DNA of 64,000 nucleotides from Rhodospirillales bacterium (GTDB lineage: Bacteria; Pseudomonadota; Alphaproteobacteria; Rhodospirillales; JASLQF01). Below, piece by piece: positions 51,853-61,502 of the stretch; positions within the stretch are counted from its first letter, which is position 1; every line of letters starts with the position of its first letter. The stretch lies in the NCBI GenBank assembly GCA_030744625.1, contig JASLQF010000034.1, positions 1 through 64,000 of the forward strand, written 5' to 3'. Both the position numbers and the translations under genes were made by a program. The notes below the pieces were generated by a model. It was not told the origin of the DNA. It worked only from the letters and a program-made list of their open reading frames with translations, and searched no databases.

Positions 51853-53487
51853 TCAGGAGCCTTCGCTATCCTCTGGGGTGTTTTGCGCCGCCGGAGGGGC
51901 CTCTTTGCCGTCATCCTCCCAGCTCATCTTGGGCCGGCCTTCACCGCCGCCACGGCCCTCGAGCAGGCTTTCGGCGCGGGACTGGTTCCTTTGGGCGAGG
52001 GCGGCGAGCTTGGTCGCGCCGTGTTCCGTGTAAACGTCGCCGGCCAGGGCGAAGGCCTCGACCGAACCCTGCAGGTGCACGGTGTCGTTGCGGTCCTCCT
52101 TGGCGATGAGGAAAAGCGCCGTGCCCAGGTTGTTCTGGGTCGCCGCCCACATAAGAGGCGCCGAATCCCGGGTCCGCACCTCGAGCACGGACCGGCAGGC
52201 GGCGGCCGAGGTCTTCAACACCTCGACGTTGCGCAACTCGCCGCCCAGCATCTGCGCCGCCTGGGCGAAATTGTTCATGATGTCGGCCCAGCGCAACGGC
52301 TCGGCGGCACGCGTGAATACCTGAAGCGACGCCTGGAAGGCGGAAAGCGCATGCTTTACGAGCTCGGTATCGCCGGTCTTGCGGTCCAGTTTGTACAGCA
52401 TGAGGCCGAGCCGGTTCTGAAGGGCCGCCCATTCCCGCGGGAACAGCGCCTTGGTGATCACGCCGAGCGCGGCATGGTAGGCGTCGGCGGCGGCGCCCAG
52501 GGAATCGGCGTCGTCGCTGGGCTCGGCCAGGGCCTGCAAGGCGACCCCGAGATTGCGTTGCGCCGTCGCCCATTCGATGGGGTGATCGTCCTTGGAAATG
52601 TTCTCGAGCGCCGATTGATAGGCCTGCGCCGCCACCTGATAAAGGTCCAGGGAGCCGTGCAGGGCGGCGACGGTGGAGGCGGCATTGCCCATGCAGATCT
52701 GAATCGACGTCCGCTCGCCTTCGGTGATATCGAGAGGCAGTGCGTTGTAAACCGGCAAGGCGGCGTTGAGGGCCTTGGGCAAGGCCTCGACAAGGCGCAG
52801 GCGCTTGCCCTCGCTTTGCGGCGTCGTCGCGGCAAGGCCGGCGGCAAGAAGAATTTGCGAAATCTCGGGGCCGAAGCTGGCCGGCAGCTTGAGGCACGCG
52901 CCCGGCCCGAAGTAACCGGGCCGGTCCTCATCCTCGGCCAGCGCCGAAACGAACCTCAGGGTCAACGTCGCGCCGGGCTGCGGCGCCTCGCCCCAGACCA
53001 ACAGATCGGCGTGGGCCCTGAGCACCCGTTCGCGCCCGCTGCTCGCCGCCTTCAACAGTTGCTCGCCGGGGTCGCCGATGAGGCCCAATTCGATGGTCTC
53101 GTCGAAGCGCCGCGCCGTGAAACCGCCCTGCCTGTGCATGGCCTCGATGACATGACGGGTGTGAATGCCCTCGACGTCCTCGGCCAGGGTGGCGACGCGC
53201 ACGTCGATGCGTTCGGCACGCGGCGCCCACCCCTTGCCCATCAGGCGATCCAGCAACAAGCTCCATTTCGAGGACTTGGCGGCGGCTTTGTCAGGCGGCG
53301 GCACCGCCGGGTGCTGAGCCAGGACATCGTTCGCCGGGCGCGCCCGGGCGGCGGCCCTGAAAGTCTTGGAACGCGCCGACGGCAATTTCGTTTGGCGCTC
53401 CCCGAATGCTCGCAGCGCTCTTGTCAAAAGGAACCTCGACACAACCCGAACAGGGACGCACCGCGAGTCCGGCGAATCCCGCCGCAT
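51853..53487 (-). CDS. TPR-type repeat protein
   Basis: A protein of up to 544 residues. The region from about residue 90 to 240 (ERIDVRVATLAEDVEGIHTR, LLVWGEAPQPGATLTLRFV) has no named domain but occurs in similar alphaproteobacterial proteins. From about 250 there are at least five long TPR-like helical repeats (PIEWATAQRNLGVALQALAE, PREWAALQNRLGLMLYKL, PLRWADIMNNFAQAAQML, PLMWAATQNNLGTALFLI). No signal peptide is clear. The start is uncertain: ATG 53487, GTG 53445 or TTG 53385 are all in frame. Function unknown, likely protein binding. Confidence 0.7.
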   Translation of the reverse strand: MRRDSPDSRCVPVRVVSRFLLTRALRAFGERQTKLPSARSKTFRAAARARPANDVLAQHPAVPPPDKAAAKSSKWSLLLDRLMGKGWAPRAERIDVRVATLAEDVEGIHTRHVIEAMHRQGGFTARRFDETIELGLIGDPGEQLLKAASSGRERVLRAHADLLVWGEAPQPGATLTLRFVSALAEDEDRPGYFGPGACLKLPASFGPEISQILLAAGLAATTPQSEGKRLRLVEALPKALNAALPVYNALPLDITEGERTSIQICMGNAASTVAALHGSLDLYQVAAQAYQSALENISKDDHPIEWATAQRNLGVALQALAEPSDDADSLGAAADAYHAALGVITKALFPREWAALQNRLGLMLYKLDRKTGDTELVKHALSAFQASLQVFTRAAEPLRWADIMNNFAQAAQMLGGELRNVEVLKTSAAACRSVLEVRTRDSAPLMWAATQNNLGTALFLIAKEDRNDTVHLQGSVEAFALAGDVYTEHGATKLAALAQRNQSRAESLLEGRGGGEGRPKMSWEDDGKEAPPAAQNTPEDSEGS

Positions 53488-53657
53488 GGTGCCCGCCGCC
53501 GCCGGTCAGGTCAATGACTCCCATGGCGACGCATAGGGTTATCAGGGTACCTATGGACAAGAAGTCCCGGACAACGGTAAATAGAGGCAAGCAACAAACA
53601 CTGCCGTACCACGGCGGACGGAACGCGCGCGGCCCGCCAGGGCCCTTGGGGGAGAAC

Positions 53658-54434
53658 TTGAGGCCTTTCCTTTTACGCCTAGCCGGCCTCGTCGGCCTTT
53701 CCGGCTCCAGCTTGGCGCTGCTCCTCGGCGCGGTTAGCGCCCAGGCGGCAACGTCGGGTGCCATTTACGACATGCAGCGCATGCTCAGCGAGCCTCATCC
53801 CTTCGCCGGCCCGCCGGCGCCGCCAGCCGCGGCGCCCATGGCGCCCACCGTGGTGCCGCGAGCGGCGCCGCGAGCGGCGCCCCGCCGCGCCGTCCAGGCC
53901 CCACCGCCAAGAACGGCCACGAAGCCGCGCCCCACGGCGCGCCAAGGCGACGCCACGGGAGCGCTATGGGACGTGATCTCGGAGGTTCGCACCGGCCTCC
54001 TCGCCCACGACCAGGGGCCGTTCAGCAGCAACAAGGAAGACGGCGTCGACATAAACCTGGAAGTCATATTCGTGACGCCCGAAGTCCTCGATATCATTTG
54101 GAGCCCACGGCCCCATTTCGGCCTGATCGGGAACTCCTCGGGCGATACCAGCCAGGCCTACGCCGGCCTCGGGTGGGAGTGGGATTTCTGGCGCACATGG
54201 TTCGCCGGTTTCACCCTGGGCGGGGCCATCCACGACGGCAAGAACACGACCAGAGCATTGGACCGCAAGGAGCTGGGGTGCCGCGTCCTGTTCCACGAAT
54301 CGATCGACTTCGGTTACCGGTTCTCGAAGCGCCATTCGGTGATGGCGCAACTCAGCCACAGCTCCAACGCCAAGCTGTGCAGCGAGAACGAAGGCCTGGA
54401 GACCATCGGTATTCGTTACGGCTATCGGTTCTGA
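53658..54434 (+). CDS. PagL-like lipid A 3-O-deacylase (acyloxyacyl hydrolase)
   Basis: A 258-residue outer-membrane protein. From TTG 53658 (GGGGGAGAA ahead) the protein opens with a clean signal peptide (MRPFLLRLAGLVGLSG to AQA, residue 30). A Pro/Ala/Arg-rich stretch (about 45-98) precedes the beta-barrel. His234, Ser236 (SHSSNA) and Glu248 are spaced exactly as H126/S128/E140 of Pseudomonas PagL, and the chain ends in aromatic GYRF, a barrel end. It would remove the 3-O-acyl chain of lipid A. The frame extends upstream to 53406, but this is poor coding and would hide the signal. Confidence 0.8.
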   Translation: MRPFLLRLAGLVGLSGSSLALLLGAVSAQAATSGAIYDMQRMLSEPHPFAGPPAPPAAAPMAPTVVPRAAPRAAPRRAVQAPPPRTATKPRPTARQGDATGALWDVISEVRTGLLAHDQGPFSSNKEDGVDINLEVIFVTPEVLDIIWSPRPHFGLIGNSSGDTSQAYAGLGWEWDFWRTWFAGFTLGGAIHDGKNTTRALDRKELGCRVLFHESIDFGYRFSKRHSVMAQLSHSSNAKLCSENEGLETIGIRYGYRF

Positions 54435-54479
54435 CGGCTGCGAGCAGCCGCCACCCGGTGGGGGCGCCCTCCCTTCCGG

Positions 54480-55979
54480 CTACTGTCGGTGACGGGCCAG
54501 GTCCCGCAACGCCTCCCGCACCCGGCCCATGACACCCTCCCAGTCGCGCGGGCTTTCCTGGCGGAACAGGCGCACGGTCGGGTACCAGGGGCTGTCCTCG
54601 CGCTCGACCATCCAACGCCAGTCGTTGGCGAACGGCAGCACGGCCCAGACCGGACGGCCCAAGGCGCCCGCCAAATGAACCACCGCCGTGTCGACGGAGA
54701 TGACCAGGTCAAGCTGCGCGATCACGGCGGCGGTGTCGGCGAAGTCCTCGACCATGCGCCCGGCGTCGACGATGAGTGCGGCGCAGGCGACGTCTTCCAG
54801 CTCGCCGGCCGCCTCGCCCTTCTGCAAGCTGTAGAACGCGACCCCCGTCATGCCCACAAGGACCATGAATTCGGACAGCGCGCACGAACGGTTGCGGTCG
54901 TTCTTGTGGGAACGCTTGCCGGCCCACACGAGGCCCACCTTGAGACGCGTTCCGAAGGGCACGGGCAGGTGAACGTTGTGCAGCTCCGGCGGCGCCAGAT
55001 AGGGGACGCGGTCGGGGATATCCTCGATACTTGAATCGAAGATGCGGGGAAGGCCGAGAAGGGGGACGTAAACATCGAACGGGGGCGGGCTGCTGCCGCG
55101 GATAACCACCTTGTCGGCGCCCGGCACCGTCGAGATAAGCCTGGCCAGCTCGGGCTGGCACTCCACCACCACGGTGCCGCCCCGCTCCTTGACCATGGGC
55201 AGGTAGCGGACGAACTGGATCATGTCGCCCAATCCCTGCTCCTGGTGCACAAGGATGGTACGGCCGTCGAGGGCGGCGCCGTCCCACAGGGGTTGCGTGT
55301 ACCCCCGGGGCGGGTTGTGGGGCAGCTTCCAGCGCCAGTCGTACTCGGCGAACCCCTCCTTGAAGTCGCCCCTGAGCAGCAGCGCCAGGGAACGGTCCCA
55401 ATGGCAGTAGACGAAGTCGGGGTCGATCTCCAGGGCCTTGTCAAAGCAAGCGAGCGCCTCGTCGAGATGGCCGAGATCGCGCAGGACGAGCCCCAGGTTG
55501 TAGATGGCCTGGGCGGAATCCGGCGACAGGTGGACCGCCTGCTGGTGATTGGCGGCGGCGTCGTTGAGGCGGCCCAGTTCGCGCAACGCGTTGCCCAGGT
55601 TGGAATAGACATCCGAATGATCGGGCCGCAGCGCCAAGGAGCGCTGGTAGCACGCGATGGCGGCCTGGAGCCTGCCTTGGGCGCGCAAGGCCACGCCCAG
55701 ATTGTTGTAGACGTCGGCGGAAGCGGGGTTCAGCACCAGCGCCTTGGCGTAACCGCGCACGGCGTCGTCGATCTCGCCGTTGCGGTGGCGCTCGGAGGCC
55801 AGGGCGAAGACGCGGGCCGCCTCCTGGCGCCGCTGGCTCGAATCGTCTGATGGCTTGGCGGGCGGGGCGATATCCGGCGGCGGCGCTTCGGCGGACACCT
55901 CGTCGGGGGCGACGGCTTGCGGCGAATCCAACCCCGCCGCGTCGAACGCCGCCTCTTCTCCGGGTTCGTCAATTGCCAT
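54480..55979 (-). CDS. TPR protein with C-terminal glycosyltransferase-like domain
   Basis: A 499-residue protein. After an acidic, Pro-rich start, four TPR units (about residues 50-185: ADVYNNLGVALRAQGRLQAA, SDVYSNLGNALRELGRLNDA, AQAIYNLGLVLRDLGHLDEA) lead to a GT-B domain (about 210-495; KVGLVWAGKRSHKNDRNRSC, VISVDTAVVHLAGALGRPVWAVLPF). The last motif is like heptosyltransferase/ADP-heptose family ends. Similar proteins are linked to glycan or protein glycosylation. ATG 55979 was chosen over 55994. It is followed by a DUF6165 gene upstream in the same direction. Confidence 0.8.
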   Translation of the reverse strand: MAIDEPGEEAAFDAAGLDSPQAVAPDEVSAEAPPPDIAPPAKPSDDSSQRRQEAARVFALASERHRNGEIDDAVRGYAKALVLNPASADVYNNLGVALRAQGRLQAAIACYQRSLALRPDHSDVYSNLGNALRELGRLNDAAANHQQAVHLSPDSAQAIYNLGLVLRDLGHLDEALACFDKALEIDPDFVYCHWDRSLALLLRGDFKEGFAEYDWRWKLPHNPPRGYTQPLWDGAALDGRTILVHQEQGLGDMIQFVRYLPMVKERGGTVVVECQPELARLISTVPGADKVVIRGSSPPPFDVYVPLLGLPRIFDSSIEDIPDRVPYLAPPELHNVHLPVPFGTRLKVGLVWAGKRSHKNDRNRSCALSEFMVLVGMTGVAFYSLQKGEAAGELEDVACAALIVDAGRMVEDFADTAAVIAQLDLVISVDTAVVHLAGALGRPVWAVLPFANDWRWMVEREDSPWYPTVRLFRQESPRDWEGVMGRVREALRDLARHRQ

Positions 55980-56089
55980 CACGCCTCGCGCCACCGCCGC
56001 AAACGACTCACATTATTGGTGTCTGGGCCGGCAATCTTCAAGCCCGCTCCCATTGCGCCCACCCCCCGGCCGGCACGGCGGCGGGCCGA

Positions 56090-56497
56090 TCAATAAGGGG
56101 CGTAGGACTTTTCCTCGACGATGCGCGAGCCCAACAACTCATTGATCCGCCTCTTGAGATCGGCGCGCTCATCGTTGTTCATGTAGACGGCACGCGCCAG
56201 CTCCACGAAGCGGTCCTCGAATTCCTTGGCGCGCTCGCAATCGCGGATATCGTCCTCGATCTGCCACAGCCTCTCGTTGACGGCCTTGAGGCGGGCCGTG
56301 AGCTCGGTGAGCTCGGGTGAGGGCGTGAGCGCCGCGTCGCGCGCCGCCACCAGGCTTTCCAGTTCCGTGCGCACGTTCGTCATCTTGGCCGGGTCTTCCA
56401 GCCTGCCGGCCTTGATTTCCAGGATGGTGATCTTGTCGATCAGTTCTCCGGCGGAAATCTCGACGGAAAGCTCGGCGGAATAGGAAAGCTCGGACAT
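56090..56497 (-). CDS. DUF6165 family protein
   Basis: A 135-residue, mostly helical, charged protein. SVEISAGELIDKITILEIKAGRL and LKRRINELLGSRIVEEKSYAPY are conserved in this family, often encoded beside TPR glycosyltransferases. A coiled coil spans about residues 40-110. No signal. Start ATG 56497 was taken as the frame's first ATG. It precedes the TPR glycosyltransferase by 110 nt on the same strand and may be its partner. Confidence 0.8.
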   Translation of the reverse strand: MSELSYSAELSVEISAGELIDKITILEIKAGRLEDPAKMTNVRTELESLVAARDAALTPSPELTELTARLKAVNERLWQIEDDIRDCERAKEFEDRFVELARAVYMNNDERADLKRRINELLGSRIVEEKSYAPY

Positions 56498-56649
56498 GAC
56501 GCTGCGTGCCTCGGTATTGGCGCCCGGCGGGGCGTCCGGATAATGGGGGATCGCTGGTGGGGTGACAAGGCCGGCAAGACGGCCAGCGGCGTGGCGGCGC
56601 TTCCCAAACTATGTGACAGCATGGCGGGAGGCGGGTAATCTCGCCCGCC

Positions 56650-58986
56650 ATGGGGTCCCTGACACGTCTGACGGCGGGTGCGCGAATCGGTGGCTGGACG
56701 GCCGCCGTCTTCTCGGTCCTGGCGCTTTGCCTGGTGTTGGCGGCGGCGCCGGGAAGCGCGGCGGCGGAGCAACACGCGGCGCCGGCCGCGGGAAACCTCG
56801 ACACCTTGCAAGACCTCGCCGCCACCCTCGAGGACAAAGCCAAACGGACCCGTCTTCTCGCCCAGATCAAGGCGCTGATCGCGGCGCAAAAGGAAGACGC
56901 CACCGTCACTCCCCCCAAAAGCCTGGGGGCACGCTTCATCGCCTCGCTTTCCGGGCTGTTCAAGGAGGCCGCCGGGCAACTGCTGTCGGCGGTCGACGCC
57001 TTGAACGAGGCGCCGGCGGCAGCGCGCTGGATCCGCGATCAGATGGCGGACGCGGCGACCCGCAATTTGTGGCTGCGGCTCATCTTCAAGCTGGCGTTGA
57101 TCATCGCCGCCGGACTGGTCGCCGAGCGCTTGGCCCGCTTCGCCGTGGCGCGGCTCCGGGGCGCCGTCGAGGAACGCGATACCGAGAGCCTGTTGGTGCG
57201 CTTTTTCCTGCTGGTGGTGCGGACCATCGTCGACGTGATCCCGGTCGCCGTATTCGCCGGGGCCGCCTACGCCATGATCCCCGTCGTCCAGCCCTCGCCG
57301 GAGGTCCAGGTCGTGGCGATCACCATCATCAACGCCTATCTGCTGGTGCGCGGCGTCATGGTGGTGGTCCGCATGGCACTGGCCCCCGGCGTTTCCTCGC
57401 TGAGGGTGCTGCCGCTGGCCGACCTCTCCGCCAACTATCTGTCGATTTGGCTGCGCCGCCTGACGGTGGTGGCGGTGTTCGGGTACTTCCTGACCGAGGC
57501 GGCCCTCCTGCTCGGCCTGCCCGCCGGCGGGCGGATGGCGCTGCTTCACCTGGTCGGGCTGGTGGTCGCCGCCATGCTGATCGTCTTCATCCAGCAGAAC
57601 CGCCGCCCCGTCGCCGACTGGATCCAAGGCGCCGGGGGGAGTCCCTTGGCGCGCCTCGGCGGTCACCGCCTGCGCCAGCGCTTCGCCGACGTCTGGCACG
57701 TGCTGGCCATTGTCTACGTGGCCGGCGTCTACGGCGCCTGGGCGCTGGGCATCGAGGGGGGATTCGAGAACATCGTGCGCGCCACCGTGATCTCGGCGCT
57801 GGTCCTGATCGTGGCACGGTTGGCGGTCGTCGGCCTGCACCGGGCGGTGGAGCGTGGCTTCGCGCTGCGCGACGAAATCAAGGAGCGCTTCCCGACCTTG
57901 GAAGCCCGCGCCAACCGCTACCTTCCCGTCCTCCACCGGACACTTCGCGTCGTCGTCTACGTCCTCGCCGCTCTCGCCCTGCTGCAGACCTGGGGCATCA
58001 ACGCGGTCGGCTGGCTGGAAACGCCCTTCGGCCAGCGCCTGATGCAGAGCGCCTTCAGCATCGCCGTCGTCGTCATCGCGGCGCTCCTGGTGTGGGAGGC
58101 GGCGAGTGCCGCCATCGAGCGCTACCTGTCGACCGTCGACGCCGGCGGTAACGCCGTCGAGCGCAGCGCCCGCTCGCGCACGCTGCTGCCGCTGCTGCGC
58201 AATTTCCTGGCGGTCATTCTCGGCGTCATGGTGACCCTCATCGTGCTCTCCGAGCTCGGCGTCAACATCGGCCCGCTCCTGGCCGGCGCCGGGGTCGTCG
58301 GCCTGGCCGTCGGGTTCGGCTCGCAGAAGCTGGTGCAGGACGTGATCAACGGCGCCTTCATCCTCTTCGAGGACGCCATCTCGGTGGGTGACGTGGTCAA
58401 GGTGGCGGGCAACACCGGGACCGTCGAGGCGCTCTCCATCCGCGCCCTCCGGCTGCGCGACCTTTCCGGGAGCGTGCACACCATCCCCTTCAGCACGGTG
58501 GAAACCGTCACCAACCTGACCAAGGACTATTCCTATTACGTGTTCGAGCTGGGGGTGGCCTACCGCGAGGACACCGACGAGGTAATCGACGTGCTGCGCC
58601 AGATCGGAGCCGCCATGGAAGCGGACGAGGAGTACGGCCCCTTGATCCTGGCGCCGCTCGAAGTTCTCGGTGTCGACCAGTTTGCCGATTCGGCGGTCAT
58701 CCTCAAGGCGCGCATCATGACGGCGCCTCTCAAGCGGTGGTACGTGGGGCGCGAATTCAACCGCCGCATCAAGATGCGCTTCGACGAGGAGGGAATCGAG
58801 ATGCCCTTCCCCCACACCACTCTCTACTTCGGCGAGGACAAGGAGGGCGCGGCGCCACCCGCCCGTATCCTCATGGAAGACAAGGACCGCGCCCGCCAGG
58901 CGCCGGTTGGGAAGCCGAAGAAAAGCGGGCAACCCGCCGAAAAGATCGACCAGCCGGGCGATAGCGAGGGGGACGAGGGCGACTAG
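56650..58986 (+). CDS. MscS family mechanosensitive channel
   Basis: A 778-residue channel, larger than E. coli MscS (286) and like YbdG/YnaI or MscK-type relatives. A signal peptide (residues about 18-40) is followed by a periplasmic helical part and about ten membrane helices from 140 on. The pore-lining helix and beta domain are near 540-650: LLAGAGVVGLAVGFGSQKLVQDVINGAFIL and GTVEALSIRALRLRDLSGSVHTIPFS. The C-terminus is charged and probably flexible. It releases solutes at hypo-osmotic shock. A dienelactone hydrolase gene follows after 15 nt. Confidence 0.9.
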   Translation: MGSLTRLTAGARIGGWTAAVFSVLALCLVLAAAPGSAAAEQHAAPAAGNLDTLQDLAATLEDKAKRTRLLAQIKALIAAQKEDATVTPPKSLGARFIASLSGLFKEAAGQLLSAVDALNEAPAAARWIRDQMADAATRNLWLRLIFKLALIIAAGLVAERLARFAVARLRGAVEERDTESLLVRFFLLVVRTIVDVIPVAVFAGAAYAMIPVVQPSPEVQVVAITIINAYLLVRGVMVVVRMALAPGVSSLRVLPLADLSANYLSIWLRRLTVVAVFGYFLTEAALLLGLPAGGRMALLHLVGLVVAAMLIVFIQQNRRPVADWIQGAGGSPLARLGGHRLRQRFADVWHVLAIVYVAGVYGAWALGIEGGFENIVRATVISALVLIVARLAVVGLHRAVERGFALRDEIKERFPTLEARANRYLPVLHRTLRVVVYVLAALALLQTWGINAVGWLETPFGQRLMQSAFSIAVVVIAALLVWEAASAAIERYLSTVDAGGNAVERSARSRTLLPLLRNFLAVILGVMVTLIVLSELGVNIGPLLAGAGVVGLAVGFGSQKLVQDVINGAFILFEDAISVGDVVKVAGNTGTVEALSIRALRLRDLSGSVHTIPFSTVETVTNLTKDYSYYVFELGVAYREDTDEVIDVLRQIGAAMEADEEYGPLILAPLEVLGVDQFADSAVILKARIMTAPLKRWYVGREFNRRIKMRFDEEGIEMPFPHTTLYFGEDKEGAAPPARILMEDKDRARQAPVGKPKKSGQPAEKIDQPGDSEGDEGD

Positions 58987-59001
58987 AACGGAGGCCGGGT
59001 C

Positions 59002-59889
59002 ATGGAACGTCGGAAGGCCGGAGACTTCGACCAGGAACTGCTCGATCTTTACGACGGATATGCCCATGGGCTGATCGAACGCCGGGTGTTTCTCGAGAGG
59101 GCCGCTAAATTCGCGGTCGGCGGGATCACCGCCACCGCCCTCCTCGATGCCTTGTCGCCGAATTACGCGCTGGCCAGGCAAGTCGAGGAAAACGATCCGC
59201 GCATAAGGGCGGAGTCCATCGGCTACGCCTCGCCCAAGGGCCACGGGACCATTCGCGGATACCTGGTACGTCCCGCCGGCGGCGACGCCAAGCGCGGCGG
59301 TGTCGTCGTCGTCCACGAGAACCGTGGCCTCAATCCCTATATCGAGGACGTGGCGCGCCGCGTCGCCGTCGCCGGGTTCACGGCGCTGGCCCCGGACGGC
59401 CTGACGCCGCTCGGCGGTTACCCCGGCACCGACGCCGAAGGCAAGGCGATGCAGCGCAAGCTCGACAAGGGCAAGCTGACGGAGGACTTCATCGCCGCCT
59501 TCGACCATCTGATGGCGGACCCGGGCTCGAACGGCAAGGTCGGCGTGGTCGGCTTCTGCTACGGCGGCGGGGTAGCAAACGCCCTCGCCGTTCGCCTGCC
59601 CGCTCTTGCAGCCGCCGTGCCCTTTTACGGCCGCCAGCCGAAAGCCGCCGACGTGTCCACGATCAAGGCGCCTTTGTTGCTGCATTACGCGGGACTCGAC
59701 CGGCGCATCAACACGGGGTGGCCGGCCTACGAGGAGGCGCTGAAAGCACACGGCAGGGAATACGCCGCGCACATGTACCCGAACGTCAACCACGGTTTCC
59801 ATAACGACACCACGCCCCGTTACGACGAAGCCGCCGCCGAACTCGCCTGGCGGCGGACCATCGACTTCTTCGGCGCCAAGCTGGCTTAG
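59002..59889 (+). CDS. dienelactone hydrolase family protein, Tat-like leader
   Basis: A 295-residue alpha/beta hydrolase. The N-terminus ([23 protein letters not shown]) resembles a Tat leader with RR before a hydrophobic stretch. The catalytic Cys186 is in GFCYGGG; the Asp (GLDRR) and the His (NHGFHND) complete the triad of carboxymethylenebutenolidase. It may hydrolyse a lactone or ester in the periplasm. It starts 15 nt after the MscS-like gene, so they may share a transcript. Confidence 0.87.
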   Translation: MERRKAGDFDQELLDLYDGYAHGLIERRVFLERAAKFAVGGITATALLDALSPNYALARQVEENDPRIRAESIGYASPKGHGTIRGYLVRPAGGDAKRGGVVVVHENRGLNPYIEDVARRVAVAGFTALAPDGLTPLGGYPGTDAEGKAMQRKLDKGKLTEDFIAAFDHLMADPGSNGKVGVVGFCYGGGVANALAVRLPALAAAVPFYGRQPKAADVSTIKAPLLLHYAGLDRRINTGWPAYEEALKAHGREYAAHMYPNVNHGFHNDTTPRYDEAAAELAWRRTIDFFGAKLA

Positions 59890-59900
59890 AGCCTATCCGC

Positions 59901-60479
59901 TCAATCGGCAATCTCCGCGGCCAGCGCCTCGGCGCTTTCCGCCTCGATGATGCGGCGCGCCGTGTCGTAGGAGAACCCGGCGCGGGCCAGGGCGGCCAAG
60001 TCCTTCTCGCGCGCCTCGGGGCGCGCCGCCGCCGCCCGGTAGGGGCCGAGGCGCCGCCTCTCGGCCAGCCTCAGGGCGGCCGCCAGCTCGGGCTCGGGCG
60101 TTACCCGGGAGAGCCCGGCCACGGCCTCCTCGACAAGCTCGTCGGCCACGCCTTTTTGCCGCAGCTTGAGGCGGATGGCGCGGGCCGAGGCACCGCGCCG
60201 GTGCATGGAGAGCACCCGCCCCTCGGCGTAGGTCAGGTCGTCGAGGAGCCCGCTGCGTGTGAAGCGCCCGATCAGGGCGTCAACGATGGCGGCGCGCTCG
60301 GCGCGATCGGAGCCGTGGGCGCGCGCCGAGCGCTCCACCTTGCGCATGAGCACGCGGCGCAGGTTCTCGCCCGAGGTGGCAAAGCGCCCGAGATAGGCGA
60401 GCGCCGCGTTCTCGATGGACTTGGGTGTCGCCTTGCGCGGGCGCCGGGGTTTGCGCGTTTGCTCGTTCATGGGAGACAT
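59901..60479 (-). CDS. recX: regulatory protein RecX
   Basis: A 192-residue protein of the RecX family with three-helix repeats: AALAYLGRFATSGENLRRVLMRK, GLLDDLTYAEGRVLSMHRRG, IRLKLRQKGVADELVEEAV. RecX binds RecA filaments and limits recombination. Basic N-terminal tail (KPRRPRKATPK). recA is not in the window. It is convergent with the dienelactone hydrolase and divergent from the ABC-2 permease. Confidence 0.87.
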   Translation of the reverse strand: MSPMNEQTRKPRRPRKATPKSIENAALAYLGRFATSGENLRRVLMRKVERSARAHGSDRAERAAIVDALIGRFTRSGLLDDLTYAEGRVLSMHRRGASARAIRLKLRQKGVADELVEEAVAGLSRVTPEPELAAALRLAERRRLGPYRAAAARPEAREKDLAALARAGFSYDTARRIIEAESAEALAAEIAD

Positions 60480-60549
60480 GGTCTCACGAGGGCCTGTCCG
60501 GCGTCGGTTTTTTCTTCGGCGCGCGCCCGGGCGCGGCTATATAAAGCTC

Positions 60550-61377
60550 ATGGACAGCAGCGCCGACATCCAGGACCGGGACCTCGAAGGACCGCCCACG
60601 GTCGATCCCAGCCCCTATAACTGGCTCGGACTGTGGACCCTCTACATGCGCGAGGTACGGCGCTTCATGAAGGTCTACACCCAGACCCTGGTGGCGCCCG
60701 TGGTGACGACGCTGCTGTTCCTGGCCATTTTCACCCTGGCGCTGGGACGTGCCGTCGAGACCGTCGGCGGCGTGCCCTTCAAGGAATTCCTGGCTCCCGG
60801 CCTGATCATGATGGCGATCATCCAGAACTCGTTCGCCAACACCTCTTCGTCGATCAGCATTGCCAAGTCGCAGGGCAACATCGTGGACACACTGATGACG
60901 CCCTTGAACGCGCACGAGCTGACCCTCGCCATGGCCATGGGCGGCGCCACCCGCGGCGTCCTCGTCGCGACCGTCACCGCCGTCGCCATGTCCTTTTTCG
61001 TGCCCGTCCACATTCACCACCTGGGCTTCGCCGTCTACCATGCCATTTCCGCCGCCCTCATGCTGTCGCTGCTCGGCACCATCGGCGGCATCTGGGCCGA
61101 CAAGTTCGACCACTTGGCGGCAGTCACCAATTTCGTCATCATGCCGCTGTCGTTTCTGTCCGGCACCTTTTACTCCATCCAGCGGCTGCCCGAGATATTC
61201 CAGGCCATCGCCCACGCCAATCCCTTCTTCTACATGATCGACGGCTTCCGCTACGGCTTCATCGGCCACGCCGACGGCTCGCTGGCCGCCGGCGTCATCG
61301 TCACCGCCGGCGTCAACGGCGGGTTGTGGCTGTTGTGCCACTGGATGTTCAAGAGCGGCTACAAGCTGAAATCGTGA
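60550..61377 (+). CDS. ABC-2 type transporter permease
   Basis: A 275-residue permease with six helices. WTLYMREVRRFMKVYTQTLV is a typical start, SSISIAKSQGNIVDTLMTPL is the conserved coupling segment, and PLSFLSGTFYSIQRLPEIFQ the ABC-2 signature region. It belongs to the group with NodJ/YadH exporters of polysaccharide or lipid. The matching ATPase gene is not adjacent; recX lies upstream in the opposite direction, so the partner must be elsewhere. A 14-nt palindrome CGCGCCCGGGCGCG at 60522-60535 precedes it. Confidence 0.87.
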   Translation: MDSSADIQDRDLEGPPTVDPSPYNWLGLWTLYMREVRRFMKVYTQTLVAPVVTTLLFLAIFTLALGRAVETVGGVPFKEFLAPGLIMMAIIQNSFANTSSSISIAKSQGNIVDTLMTPLNAHELTLAMAMGGATRGVLVATVTAVAMSFFVPVHIHHLGFAVYHAISAALMLSLLGTIGGIWADKFDHLAAVTNFVIMPLSFLSGTFYSIQRLPEIFQAIAHANPFFYMIDGFRYGFIGHADGSLAAGVIVTAGVNGGLWLLCHWMFKSGYKLKS

Positions 61378-61502
61378 GCCGCGGCGCCGTCCGGGCGGCA
61401 CCGGCATGCGCGTTGACATCATCGGCGCAATCAACATACTTGGCGCCCTTTCCGGGCCGGCGTGCCAAGGCACCCTGGCCCCCTCTATTCAAGGAGAGCG
61501 TC

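Noticed and set aside
56440-59802. A 1120-codon open frame on the minus strand
   Set aside because: It lies opposite the mscS-like and dienelactone hydrolase genes, has shadow-type composition (many His, Gln, Asp, Gly) and no domain. Long antisense frames are expected at this GC content.
60522-60535. CGCGCCCGGGCGCG palindrome as an operator
   Set aside because: Short pure-GC palindromes are expected by chance here; no second copy or spacing supports a site.
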